The notes under the pieces: generated by a model
Database searches by the model: none
What the model saw: the letters and a program-made list of their open reading frames with translations, nothing else
What the model was told of the DNA's origin: nothing
Program-made: the position numbers and the translations under genes
NCBI GenBank assembly: GCA_022818135.1
Contig: JAFMSR010000003.1
Coordinates: 8,978,976-9,042,975, forward strand
Direction: 5' to 3'
DNA from: Saxidomus purpurata
Lineage: Eukaryota > Mollusca > Bivalvia > Venerida > Veneridae
DNA length: 64,000 nucleotides
In this document: piece after piece, positions 23,372-35,345 of the stretch
How the letters are laid out: the number at the start of each line of letters is the position of its first letter
Numbering within the stretch: the stretch's first letter is position 1

Positions 23372-24985
23372 TTACCTAACATGAGATTCACATTTTTGAA
23401 CCTGACGTAAAACATCGTCCATGCGAGATTTCAATATTTTAATATTTTTACCAGGTAATCTGGGTATATATCTATGCAATGGTTCGTTTGCTTCAAAAAT
23501 AGATTGTAAGGCATCACTAATGCTGTCAGTTTCAACAAAATGTCTTAAAGAATCTATAGTCTGTTTCTTAAAAATGCACAATGAATTGAGTAGTGATTCG
23601 TGGTATGTGCTGTATTTGTCAAGGAGCCGGTAACCATGAAATAGTCCCGACTCATTGTCTAAGAACACTAGATTGCCACTGGTATCCTGCTCTAAATTAT
23701 GAGCAGGCTTGCTCATCATTCGTGAATTCCACTGTAAATTAAACAAATTATTCACTACTCTGTCTAAATTTGCTGTTAGATAATCAAATACTACAAGATC
23801 CGACCACTGAAGTAGATCACAAATTGATCTACCGTCCTTTCCGTTGGACGATTTATCTCCATTTAATTTTACTCTTTCCGCCACACGGTTTGGGTGGAAA
23901 ACATTCGACAAGTTTCTAAACTCCATAGGAATGTATGCTGGAGAAAGACCGTGTATCCATTTGGATAGTATTACAGGTCTTTCCTCTGACCACATAGCTG
24001 TAGCAACCTCTTGGCCGACCATCCGCCACTGGTCTTGATTAGTGTTTGCTAATTGAAGCACGGACGGTGCTACATTGTTTATACCTAGCAATTTGCTAAG
24101 ATAATAGGAATAAATTTCGCCCTGGATTTGATCAACGTTAAGTCTATACCTAGCACAAGCTTTTTCGGAATTCTGGAATGTTAATATTCGGTTTTGCATT
24201 CTTCCACAGCCTTCGTTCATTTTCACAAAGTTTTCGTTAGTGGCCTTAATTTTCCAGGTCTCGTGGTCATCTTTTGAAAAGCCTTTCGGACATGATTGTT
24301 CAACGCTATCACTCCAATAGACGCCATTCGTTATGTCATTTCCACTTGATAGTGATCCTTTTCGATAATTGTCATTTTCAATTTTGCCACTGGACCGGTC
24401 GAATTGACCTTTGGCTACTGTTTCACCTGTGGCCGCGTGGTTTTCCACTCCATCAATCGCTTCATTACTATGTATTCTGACAGAGTTCGGTAACTTTAAA
24501 TCTACAGCATATGATTCTTTAACCTGATACGTACCGTTTTCGTTATTTATGTTATTATTGAGTACAAGCTTCTGCTGATCCGGATTTACATACACCACGG
24601 ATTCATAATTCCTATTCGGGCGCTTATTTAATGCGTTAAAATGCGAAGCTTTTTCACTTTTAATCACTTTATATCCATTTTGATCCAGATTTTCTCCATT
24701 CAAACCTAAATAATCACTGTTTACTAAATCCTCTTGAAAGACTTGTTTGTTCACTGCTCCTAAGGAATGTACCTCCGCTTCACCACTAACGTAATCACTA
24801 GCGGTTCCTTGTTCGAATCCTGGTGTTTCAGAGTCCAGCTGAGCAACCCTCCGTACACGAGAAAGGTGATGTCCTTCGAAACTGCTCGCCGGCAAAGTTT
24901 CAGCCGGCAGATGTATAAGCAGGCCACACAAAAGCCCGACGGTAAATCCTATTCCAGCCATAAAGAAAGCAGTACACGCCTTCAT
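23372..24985 (-). CDS. fjx1: Four-jointed box kinase (Four-jointed/FJX1 family), single exon
   Basis: Intact 537-codon frame. In the family, the protein is a Golgi-resident type II membrane kinase that phosphorylates Ser/Thr in extracellular cadherin repeats of Fat and Dachsous as they transit the Golgi, tuning their binding in planar cell polarity, Hippo signalling and growth. Seen here: a hydrophobic anchor at residues 6-26, a basic RVRR at 43-46, and a long poorly structured Asn-rich linker to about 218. The conserved luminal domain follows, starting with GVYWSDSVEQ (221-230) and including KWIHGLSPAYIP (342-353), DYLTANLDRVVNNLF (401-415) and FLDNESGLFHGYR (441-453). The DNE triplet at 443-445 matches the one shown to be essential for kinase activity in Drosophila Four-jointed. 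The start is secure: a TGA lies in frame 24 bases upstream, no other ATG intervenes, and -3 is G. Length fits the family (human about 437, fly about 583). Vertebrate FJX1 is also intronless. Possible N-glycosylation at N358. Confidence 0.95.
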   Translation of the reverse strand: MKACTAFFMAGIGFTVGLLCGLLIHLPAETLPASSFEGHHLSRVRRVAQLDSETPGFEQGTASDYVSGEAEVHSLGAVNKQVFQEDLVNSDYLGLNGENLDQNGYKVIKSEKASHFNALNKRPNRNYESVVYVNPDQQKLVLNNNINNENGTYQVKESYAVDLKLPNSVRIHSNEAIDGVENHAATGETVAKGQFDRSSGKIENDNYRKGSLSSGNDITNGVYWSDSVEQSCPKGFSKDDHETWKIKATNENFVKMNEGCGRMQNRILTFQNSEKACARYRLNVDQIQGEIYSYYLSKLLGINNVAPSVLQLANTNQDQWRMVGQEVATAMWSEERPVILSKWIHGLSPAYIPMEFRNLSNVFHPNRVAERVKLNGDKSSNGKDGRSICDLLQWSDLVVFDYLTANLDRVVNNLFNLQWNSRMMSKPAHNLEQDTSGNLVFLDNESGLFHGYRLLDKYSTYHESLLNSLCIFKKQTIDSLRHFVETDSISDALQSIFEANEPLHRYIPRLPGKNIKILKSRMDDVLRQVQKCESHVR

Positions 24986-26230
24986 TACATATGTACCGGA
25001 TATGAATCAAGCACGTCCGAATTCGTGCATGAAAGACATGGGTAGACAAAATGATTGTGCAGTATCACGTAGCAGGTACACCTAGCAGATGATATATATT
25101 CCAGTTAAAACAGAGATCACTCTGTTTAGATGAAAACAGTATTCACTCTGTTCTAGTCGGTATAAGAGATGCAGAAGTTGATTTAATCCAGCTGGTATAA
25201 TAATCTGCAGAGAAAATATGAAAAACATAAATTCTAAAAAAAAAATGTTTACGTAGGAAATTACCATTAATCTTGTCAATCTAGGACTTAGATGTAAATG
25301 ATATGAAACTGCAACACAACTTACTGCCAAATGATGCGCATTAAACGCATGTAATTCGCTGAATATTTCTTCTGAATGACAAAAAATCTCTTCGGCTCAG
25401 TTTGATGTATTTTCCAGACTGTATGATTAAGCACGCAGTTTGATCGATTTAAACCGTTTGATTCGTTCATTCTTTGATATATGTATCACACCTCAACCCT
25501 ACTTTGACATCACTGACATATTCTTGTCTACAGGTAATTTTATTCATGATGACATCACTAATTCAAATTAATTACAGGTGTCAAAAATTGAACATGTATC
25601 GAAACTTGTCAAACACTTGTTTTTCGAAGTTCAAAATCAACGAATGAGGCGAAAGATGAAGCATTTTCATATGATATAGAATACATGTATGAATATAAAA
25701 ATATCAAAAGATCAATTTTGTACCATCCTTGTTGTTTATTATTGATGTTTCGAAGTTAAATGCGCACAAAAAGAGAATTTTATGTATATGTGGTGACATT
25801 GCTTACCTTTTCATGTTGGTTTGTATCCTCAGATGATGAATGGATCACAGTGATTTATAATGTATGACAGATTGCTACTTGTATCTTCCCTTAAGATATA
25901 GATCGAACGGCAAAATGCATAATCCGAAAAACATTTATACGACCTCAGGTAGGAGTCGGTTTTCCCGTCCGCAACTCGAGGCTACATTCCTAGTATCCGT
26001 GTGAACTACACTGTAAACATAGAAAAAAACAAGAGTTTAAATCCTAGATGTTTATTTAAAAATTGAAACCATCTGTGCGAACTTAGATGTATCTTTACTA
26101 CAACGATGTTTAATTTTGCCAAGCTACCATAACCTATTCACCACACGCAAAATGTAGAAAGCAATAATCATTTGTCAGCCGTTGCAGTGCGCATGCGCGC
26201 AGGTAAAAGTAGGCGGAGAAGCAATTATAA
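24986..26230 (-). promoter_or_regulatory. Upstream region of fjx1 (5' UTR and promoter expected here)
   Basis: Inferred only from position next to the fjx1 start. There is no convincing TATA box or initiator that I can assign. Two TGACATCA words occur about 40 bp apart near 25510 and 25550, and a CGCATGCGCGCAGG-type GC-rich motif lies near 26190-26203 in otherwise AT-rich sequence; the latter could mark a distal promoter or 5' exon, but this is speculative. Confidence 0.25.
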
Positions 26231-29200
26231 TATGTTTATTCATTCGATTTCAGGTGGTTTTATTGATTTTGCTGTTTTGATAAAATGACAGTGTATTTAT
26301 GAATGATTTATTTGAAAATCTGTAAGATCGTTTGGAAGTGCAACAATATTTACTTTATTGGTTGTGACAATTGTCAAAAATATTGACCAACTATTGGATA
26401 AATGTAAGGATATTTGTTTAAGATAAAAAAGCCTTTCAATGCAAAACAATTCATTAAAGCATGAACAATTCAACAAATTCGCGTATCTTCACTGATATCA
26501 TATATTGATGAAAGAAAGAGAAAAAGAAACACACGGACAACCTACAGCAACATGTATATGCCCCAACATGTGTTTTTCCTACATAATTATTTCATCGTCG
26601 CTAATGACAGGACTCGCGTAACGCTAAAATTGGCCATTTTGGTTTTTTTTCACACAGTTTTGATCAGCATAGCCGAGTTTATGCAGCCTTAAACATGATT
26701 TTGAGCATGATTCATACAATTTTATCTATCTCTTATTCCGTTTGAAATATTTACGCATATATATGCTACATAACGAAATTACTTTTAATGTACATAACTT
26801 CACAGCCTCATTGTAATAAAACCTTTTTAACCAAGCCTGTATATAATTTTATGACCGTTTAACGTACGACAAAATATTACCGAGTAATTGACGAATCGTG
26901 CTACCACAATGTATCGATATTGTTGTTATGTAATGGTTAAGAACGTATATAAATTATTAAGCCCGAATTACGTGACGTCCTATTGTCTCCTGGTCGTAGC
27001 AATGTGTTAAAGAAACAGTGATATCCTGTCTGTCCGGGAACACGCAACCGTGCCATCAATTTGGTTAATAATTCAGTTACATTTTGCTTCAGGAGGGTAT
27101 CCTGTAATTGGTCTTACTGTCTCTTTAATTTGGTTATTCTCTCCCAAATTAGAATAAAACTTAGCATTATTTTCTTTCTTTTTTTCATACAAATACCTGT
27201 AGTTTGACCTGATTAATACAACGTACAAAAGAAGACTTAAAGTGGACAGTTTTGTGGCATAATCTGTCCTGATTTATTCGATTAATTGGACGAATTATCG
27301 CGAATATTTTGGCATCACGTAGAGTTCATCCAAACGCCCTTCCCTAGTGCCATTGTTCGGGAACAATGTGCCGTAATATTTAAATCTGTGGAAATCTTTT
27401 TTAATCCAAAATGCTTTATCTCCCCACAGTATTTAAGACTTAAAAGAGAAAACGTATCTAGCAGTGTTTGTCCACAACGATGTTAATATCAAAATAGGAC
27501 ATGTGCACGATATTATTCATTTTGGGATAAACGCATTTTCAGCTTCATCACATTGAATCTACACGTCGAGTATTTATATAAAATCCTGTTTGAACTCTTT
27601 AAACTACTAGCTTGATTTGAAATATTGAATTACATTATTTAATAGTCTTTAAAGAGGCAATATGCTATGTTTTTGTTTAGTATGTATAGATATCACGCAA
27701 TGGTGAGATGCCGAGGTGAAATAGAAGTTCTGATATGATTAGATTTTAAACTGATACATTCGAACTGCGATATAGAAACCTAAAGTTGGCCACAATCATT
27801 CCAATCTACAGAAACCCAATCCAACATCAACAGGTTTTCATAATTTTCTGATGAAATTTTATCATTATGACATTGTATTTCTGTCACGGTAGCAACTTCA
27901 TTGCCTCGTTTCATTACACAACAAAACGGTAAAGACAGAAATTGGCCGTCGGTTAGCTTTTTGACACATAGGAATACATGTACTAAAATAGACCAAAATC
28001 TCGACGAATTAAATTGGACCAATATAAAATGTTGAAGTGTTCCATGGCAATAAAAGTACTTACAGGCCGGCTATAACCTGAATACCTTTCTATATATAGT
28101 TTTTCCTGCTTGTTATGCAACAAACTGTTCATCAGTTTCCGGAAATACTCTCGTATCTGGTCAACAGCAAGTAGCAAAATTTAAAGACATAGCTATCATC
28201 TATGGTCATATTAAACTCTTGTATTTTATTTTGGAATATATATTTACATTGAACATATAATTTTCAGAAAAATGTATGATTAGTAACTTTTACCATATAA
28301 TTATAAGATTATATCCTCTGGTTAAAAATGTTACAGTATGTAAGATATGAACGTAATTTATGGGTATATGATACCAAAGAAGTTACAGTTTACATTATTT
28401 CACATTGCAAGAAGCTGAAGGAAACCACGTAGCAATGCAGCAGTTCCCGTCTATAGTAAGAAAGAAAAACAGAGAATGCATAAACAAACATGCTTCGCAT
28501 AATATAGATGCGTATCTTATGTCTCTATGATGAAACATGACAAGTGCTTGGCTACTACGCAGCCAAATTGGCTCATCAGTCGGAGTAATTTCTTTGTTAT
28601 GAGAGGCAGAAAATTCTTGTCATAGGTCACTGGTGGCATAATATGGCCTTAGATTTTCCGTAGATATCGCTTAACAATGAGAAACGGTCCGATGCCAATA
28701 AATGTCCCTGAGTTAACAAACTAAATGAGATACACATTGCAGATAAAAGGGAAATATTGTCATTTACGCAGAACTGAATTGCTGTTTCCCATTCCACGTT
28801 GTTACAGGTTTTATATATATGTGCATGTAGTTCAGCACTGTTCAGGTAAAATGCAAAAAAATGTTAACTGATAAGCCATGCAAACCTGACAATCATGTAA
28901 TTGTAAATACATGTAGTTAATGTAAACTGTACGAGTGTCTGCTTTCATATTAAGAGCAAAATTTCTAACAAAGAGCACAGGACACCCGGTCGAGCCTTGT
29001 GCAGTGTTTTATTATAATTATTACAAATATTTAAGTTCGAAACTAGGTAAAGCTTGCGAAATGTACTTGTTATTGTTTTCCCCGATTAAAATTTTAGTAA
29101 AGTAATTTTTTTATTTGGTAAGTTCTGATTGTACAACCCTTTTGCTATATAGTTAAAGTCCCAGGATCTGTTTGAATGTACTGATATTGTAAAATAAATA

Positions 29201-29614
29201 TACTGATAGGATAATAATAGAACCATGTTCACTCTAAAACAATGTTAACATATTCATTTCTTTTGTTTTCAAGTCGCTCTTTAACGAAAAAACGTTGCCA
29301 TGAAGCCTTTTTTATTTTGTGCAATGTCATTGAAAAAAAATACTGCTCTATATTTCTAACATGTACATCGATTTAAACGTTAAAGTTATGAATGTTTTTG
29401 GTACAAATAAAGGTCATTTCCGCCGGTAAGACATCTTTCTTGGTGAATAAGAGCTATTTTTCAATGTGGTCCTGGGACTTTAAGTTATACAGTCTATTCA
29501 TTCTGACCATCAAAACCACAACAACATTCACAGGCTTTCACTCTGTGTAAGAGTTTTATTCCTCTGAATATACCATACTTGTGAAGTCATGGAAATCTTT
29601 TTGAATATACTATT
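26231..29614. other. Intergenic, no recognisable feature
   Basis: No repeat partner and no credible ORF. A slightly less AT-rich stretch at about 26970-27120 contains ACGTGACGTCC (resembling a CRE site) and could be regulatory, but nothing more can be claimed. Confidence 0.45.
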
Positions 29615-29688
29615 GTCAAAAAATGATACTAATATTCAACCAAAATTTTGTACAGGATTTTGGTTGAATACTAGTATCAATTTTTGAC
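29615..29688. repeat. Strong hairpin, 32-bp arms
   Basis: Arms 29615-29646 and 29657-29688 are reverse complements at about 30 of 32 positions (mismatches at ATATTAG/CTAGTAT and the A-run), with a 10-base loop. Central stem words are ATTCAACCAAAAT and ATTTTGGTTGAAT. A folded transcript would give a pre-miRNA-sized stem, although near-perfect pairing throughout is also typical of a small inverted repeat. Confidence 0.75.
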
Positions 29689-29989
29689 TTTACTATGTGT
29701 AAAAAGTATATTTTGTATACTTTGTTTCAGCGACAGGATTTAAAAATGTTAATATGATAACAAGGCAATAACTGCAAGCGGGGAATAATCATACATAAAA
29801 CGTTCATATCTGAGAACTTTCCGAGATTATTTACACGCATAAACAGATCCGGTGGTAAAATTTAACTGTTGGTGAGTTCCGGTGTAATACAAAGTTATGT
29901 AACGTTTACCAATTATTCAAGACAAGCCGGTCTAATTATTTGAACGTTTCTATTTGAATAATCAAAGATTTCAATTTTCGTTCAACCGG

Positions 29990-30340
29990 AAGTGATCATG
30001 TACAATTTTCTGCGAGAATTCACATGAACGGGCCAATCAGCGGGTGTCTTAGTTGCGACCTCGGGATAAACCCGTGGAATTTAACGCAATTAAAATGACA
30101 TCTAAATATTAACAAGCGAAATCCGAACACCCGGATGGCGTTTTAATTGACCACGGATCCTTTAGGTTGTCTATTTACCAACACTTTCAACTCTGTCTGC
30201 CCTTGTTACGTTTGGGGTCCTTTGAATAGCCGCCATGTGACTGTAAAGCGGCCCAGAAATCCCGCAGTTAAGATTTCACAAGAATGATCGGCGCACAAAA
30301 ACCTGTCTTTAGTCTTCCGAAAAAGTGTCAATCAAATAGT
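29990..30340. promoter_or_regulatory. Candidate conserved noncoding element
   Basis: This block is less AT-rich than its surroundings, is not repetitive, and lacks an ORF. It holds several homeodomain-like and bZIP-like words, such as TTTAACGCAATTAAAATGAC and GTTTTAATTGACC. It lies about 5 kb upstream of fjx1. Calling it an enhancer is inference from composition and position only. Confidence 0.25.
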
Positions 30341-33300
30341 GCTATAATTAGTTGTGATCGCGAAAAACAACTTGAAAGTGAAATGCCTGTCACATATGGG
30401 CTGTTATAAACCGATTTACATTAAGTTTATAACCGCACTTGCCACTTATGACATACTTGCGAAAAACACCTTTTTATTCTTGTGTTATTTTTAATATAAT
30501 AGCTTTGAAAAGTATTTATCAATACTTTTGAAAATGTTGTATTGTGAAGTAATAGTTAAGCAAAAATGAAAAATAAATTTGAAACTTGAATTGATTTGCA
30601 AAAATAATAATGTAAAGGAAAATTTACCGAAAGCACAGAAAATGCACATTTTCATCTGATCGTTCTCCAAAATTTCTCAACTAAGTTTTGCCTAAAAGCC
30701 TTCACTTATTTATAAAAAGGACGACACGCAGAAATCTGTTTATGTTATATCAAATATTGACAGGACATTAAACACAAAATGAAATAACACGTTGAATTCT
30801 GGGTTACTGTCGTGGCTCCTTGGTAAAAATTTGCCTGAAACGTTGATATTTTTTTTAAACAAATATTGTCTTCTGATCAATAAAAACCGAATTTCATAAA
30901 TTATCGGAATATGGAAAAACGAAATGCACTTTAGTCAAAACGGACATCACTTCCTAATGACACTGGTCTCACATAGATAAAACGACAAATTTGACATATT
31001 CGCTTTTTGCCCCAGGCAAAATCTTTCAAAGCTCTTGCAAGATATTTTAATTTGAAACTTGATATGTTTTCTATCAAATGGAAGAAATGAGGAAAAAATG
31101 ATTAAAACTTGAAATTCAAGATAGCTCTTCTTCACTATTATTTTATAAGTATTACGTTACAAAAGGATATGTAGACACAGGGTGAGAGTTAAGCTTGTAA
31201 TCTAAAATATATTTTACATCTGTGGTTAGATAAGTATTTCATTAAATGGAGAAAAAATTTTAAAAGGTAATTACATTTTGAGATGCAAGTCATCAGTAAG
31301 AAGAGGGCGTGGACCGGTCTCTTTGGCTAGAAACGTATAGTATTTCAGTTCCAGACTAAACTTTGACAAGACATTCTTCTGAGACATTGTACATGTATAT
31401 CGGTATAGTGTACCAGAACGGAGAAAACGTAATAAAGTACTAGGATAAAGCAAATGATCAGAAACAGAGGTAACATCTGTCAAAGTGCTGTACCGAGTGT
31501 CTTTCACAGCAAACTGGATAAGAATAAAACACTGCGTATCGGCTGGTCATTTGCTTTCTTTATTGCAAAAGTAGGGTGTGTCAGATAACAGCGTATCATG
31601 AAGAAAACATACAGACCGATCTTCTGTGATGATGAGATAATTTCAGAAAAAGGCAGAGGTCTTTATTATCCACTACTGAGTGATTTGGAACTACTGCTTT
31701 ATTTGCCACGTATAATATCCGCAAGGAGATACTATGGTTTAATAGTTTTTCACGTTATTGTATTATTTTCTAATTTGACTAAAGACCAATATCTGACCAA
31801 CTGTTACATTCCACCAGTTGGCAAATTCCTTTCAAATGCCGTATGATATGGAGTTCATATGTCTTGAAATATTTGCTATGACATATTGAGTGATTTTCAT
31901 ACTGAATGGTGTATAACTGAGTTAAGTTTTCTTTATTCACTTTTCATGTTTAATCTTGAGAAGGCCGTGTTTTAACTTAGTCATATGAATATTCGTTCAT
32001 ATTTCTGTACATGTTACCTTCTTTAAATAAAGAATTTATTTTTAATATTATTATAATTATGATTATTACTATAATCATTATTATCATAAAACAGTGTCGC
32101 ACTTCACGAAATATCATGGAAGCCTAAATGTACGTGAAATCCCATCAGCAATTTTGAAATTTTGGTACTAATCTATAAGCTTATTCGAACTACCATTCTG
32201 TTGTCGTAAAAGTAAACGGCTATTTGTGCAAGCACTTCCCATTTATCTTTTTAATGAAGTAAATATGTCTCCTTTCCCATGGTTCAACTCGATTATATAA
32301 CTTAAGTTATACATAACTTACCAAATTGGAACAATATTCTATGGTATGAAACATTTAAATCATATTAGAATCTTCATTTTCTGAATTCTAATCACTTTAT
32401 TCTTTTGTCATTATTTCTGATTTATTTCTGCAAACTGCTTTTTTATAACACGAAAGCTGATTTGCAGTTACCGTTCTTTTTAAATCAGTGCCACATCGAA
32501 TTATATTTGTGTGCGTGTTTCCCATACCTATCCAATGGGCTATACTTCAGCGTTTTTTATGCAATGTGGTGTCAAATTTTGCCAAAGCCTGGTGTCGTAT
32601 TTGGAAGATTATGGGCTATTTTGACAGTTGCAACCCAAGATTTATTAATTTCATCTTTTTATCCCAACTTCCATATTAAATTGCTAATGGGTTATGTCAT
32701 TTTAAGCAATTCTCTATACACGTTTCGTTCTGCATAACAACAATAGGCATTCAAAATACATTCAGTTAAATATTAATAAGTTTCCCGGTTTGAAAACTTT
32801 ATTGAAGTTATGTCAGAGTATATATACAATACAGAGGTCATCTTTGTAAATTCCAGCAGAGTCTATGTAGAATAATGATGAAAGATAATTTATTTCACTG
32901 ATCCTACATAAGCTGCTAAATACTGTACGTTTTTACAAATGAATTAATTTATGGTGTAGCTGTTATTGCGCAGTGAACTGCAGTATGTGTATTGGCAAAA
33001 CAAGATGACATCTTCAAAACGTTCTCTTGTGAACTTGGTCTTTAACAGTATATAAAAGTTGACATCAACTGAAAAACATGACACTTGTGCTCCTTCAATG
33101 AGTGTTACATTATGTAGAGGCAAGAAGGTCAAAATTCCAAGGTGCTTGATCATGTTTGATTGATTATTTGATTCTGCAATGTATGATTTTTATTTATTTT
33201 GGAACATTGAGTATGTTAGTTTTCAAGACGCTTCATTAGTAAAACGCAAATCATACTCCAAAGGAGCATTACGCAATACAACAAACTGTAATTCGACACA

Positions 33301-33787
33301 TACTATTTCGGTTGCGAACCTATCGGCTCGAGCACAAAAGAAATGTTAGATCTACAGATGATGTTTTTTCGACGCAGCCATATTAAACTCGCTTTTCAAA
33401 CTCAATTTACGCAAATTAAAACATTGTAGGAGTAAAATCAATTAATTAATTACTAAAAATAATCATAATGTCCAGTTGTACAAGACTTGATAGGTCTTAA
33501 TTCAGTACACGAAATCACTATATATATGACGTACAGATCACAACTTCACCTACTTTTAGAACATCACATATTCAGCAATTTGTATTCATTTTAGTTAGAC
33601 AATCTTAAACAATGTATCTGGTAGTCGGCTTTGTTGTCCACGATTGTAGTCTAAATGGTACACCATACAGGAGGAGTAAACAAGTCAACAAATATTATTT
33701 CAAATTAAACAGATTAGGCCGAGCTTTATATATTTCCCCTTATTAGACCTTACACGCGGTTTCGCCCTTTTCGGCTCAGCAGTATCA
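30341..33787. other. Intergenic, no recognisable feature
   Basis: AT-rich, with no family-matched ORF. Frames at 31271-31507 (minus, begins at GTG), 31598-31846 and 32405-32737 (plus) show no recognisable motif. A run of ATTATTATAATTATG-type sequence at about 32040-32090 may be the microsatellite tail of an unrecognised retroelement. Confidence 0.45.
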
Positions 33788-33904
33788 AGTAAACAAACAA
33801 GAGTGTTATGTAGTAAAGTAAGCAAACAAGGGTGTTATGTAGTAAAGTAAACAAACATGAGTGTTATGTAGTAAAGTAAACAAACAAGAGTGTTATGTAG
33901 TAAA
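33788..33904. repeat. Minisatellite, 29-bp unit, four copies
   Basis: Four direct copies of AGTAAACAAACAAGAGTGTT plus ATGTAGTAA, with single-base differences (AGCAAACAAGGGTG, AAACATGAGTG). Confidence 0.92.
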
Positions 33905-34701
33905 GAATTCATTTCGACATTAGAGAATAAGAAGTATCTCTTCAGTTACCGAAATCTTAGACAAAATCTAATTGCTTGGAACTTCTTGCGACTGTAATGG
34001 CTGCAAATACTTGGTCGAATGACTATTTGTGTTCCCAATGCATTCAACAGAAACGTATTTCCTTCTCTGTACCTACAAACAGTTAACCGTTAAGAAATAC
34101 GTTTCCACCTCAGAATCTCTTTCGCATGGAAGATACTAACAATATTATTTCATTGCTGTAACGTTTATCTGAAAGTGACTGGAGTTTGAAAAACTAAGTA
34201 AAAGTCCTAATCGAGCAAGATGACGCCATTACGTGTTGAATAATTGCTAATTTTTCATTTTTGGATTGTCAAATGTCTTTGCATGTATGCTTTTAGGTCT
34301 TAGTAGACCACTCACATCGACATTAATGTCTCTTCCTAAGGTTGTGTACAAAACAAATGATAAAATAGTGCAATTTTACACAACCAAATGACTAGTTAAT
34401 TTCAACAACATCAAAAGTTAATCAGCTGGTGTTCCATTAACAGAGAACAATCATCATGGCCAAACTGCTATATAAATGAAAAATGATCGTCTCTTAAAAA
34501 TGTCCTCCGATAGAATCTTAGTGTTATGTTGTGACAAAAACATACATTGGTTGCATAGTATACGTAGACATCTACTTTTGTATTCTTACAAAATGCTCTG
34601 CTAATGAGAGTATGCTGTAATCAGTGCTTTGACAAGTTTGAATCAGCATTTCGGTAAAACTAGTCGCTGTAGGCAGTCGCTCCAATATTGCTTTCTGTAT
34701 G
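33905..34701. other. Intergenic, no recognisable feature
   Basis: No repeat partner in the window and no credible ORF. Confidence 0.5.
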
Positions 34702-35345
34702 AATCAAAGGACTGAAAGTGTTGGAGGATCGATTGTTTCTGAACAACACAGTCTGCACACATACATGTGTAAATATTAGGATAACACAGGTTGTACACAT
34801 CACATGTGTAAATATCAGGACAACCCTTGCACAAGTAAAGTTATAAACTGGAGACACAACTATCCACAAATTTTGACCTTTCACCATTTGTGTAAACGTT
34901 ACTTTTGAGATAGGAACCCACGTGCTTACATTTTGCATTCAGTGACTATGTTCAACTACCCTATGAAGTATTAAGATGTGAATGGTAACTGAGAAATGGA
35001 CTTTGACAAAACTGAACTGAATATTCATAGTTTGAACAACTTTTAATGTCATTCAAAAGTTATGGGATATGCCCATAGGGTTGATTGTATTGTGCCAATT
35101 CATTGATTCGGATTTAACGTCGCACTCAACCGCTATGGTCATATTGCAACGTCCAGCTTTCATGGAAGAGGAAGACCCTGGGTGCCAATTCTGGCATTAT
35201 TTCAATCACGAGCGGGCACCTGGGTAGAAACTAGATAGCTCCCAGACATAAAAGAATTCGACCAAAGTAGGGCACGAATCTACAGCTGTGAGGGACAAGT
35301 AAACATCAGTCAGTGACCTTAACCACTCGGCCACAGATGCCATTG
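34702..35345 (-). repeat. Interspersed repeat R1, copy B (fullest copy, with tRNA-like head)
   Basis: This is the longest R1 copy. Its 5' end on the minus strand (35345) is the tRNA-like head of the embedded SINE described in the next entry; its 3' end is the boundary shared with positions 31 and 36203. Alignment with copy A is nearly continuous from 34702 to about 35175. It has small deletions, for example the loss in TACATTATGTCATTCAG, which reads TACATTTTGCATTCAG here. Confidence 0.75.
35107..35343 (-). repeat. tRNA-derived SINE inside R1 copy B
   Basis: Minus strand: GTGGCCGAGTGGTTAAGGTC is an excellent pol III A box of the Ser/Leu tRNA type. A degenerate B box, GTAGATTCGTGCCC, lies about 50 bases on. 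The body has the words ACCCAGGTGCCCGCTCGTG and GGTCTTCCTC, and ends near GCGACGTTAAATCCGAATC. This arrangement matches a SINE family widespread in bivalves; the V-SINE RUDI described in clams is a candidate, but I cannot verify the match. Confidence 0.7.
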
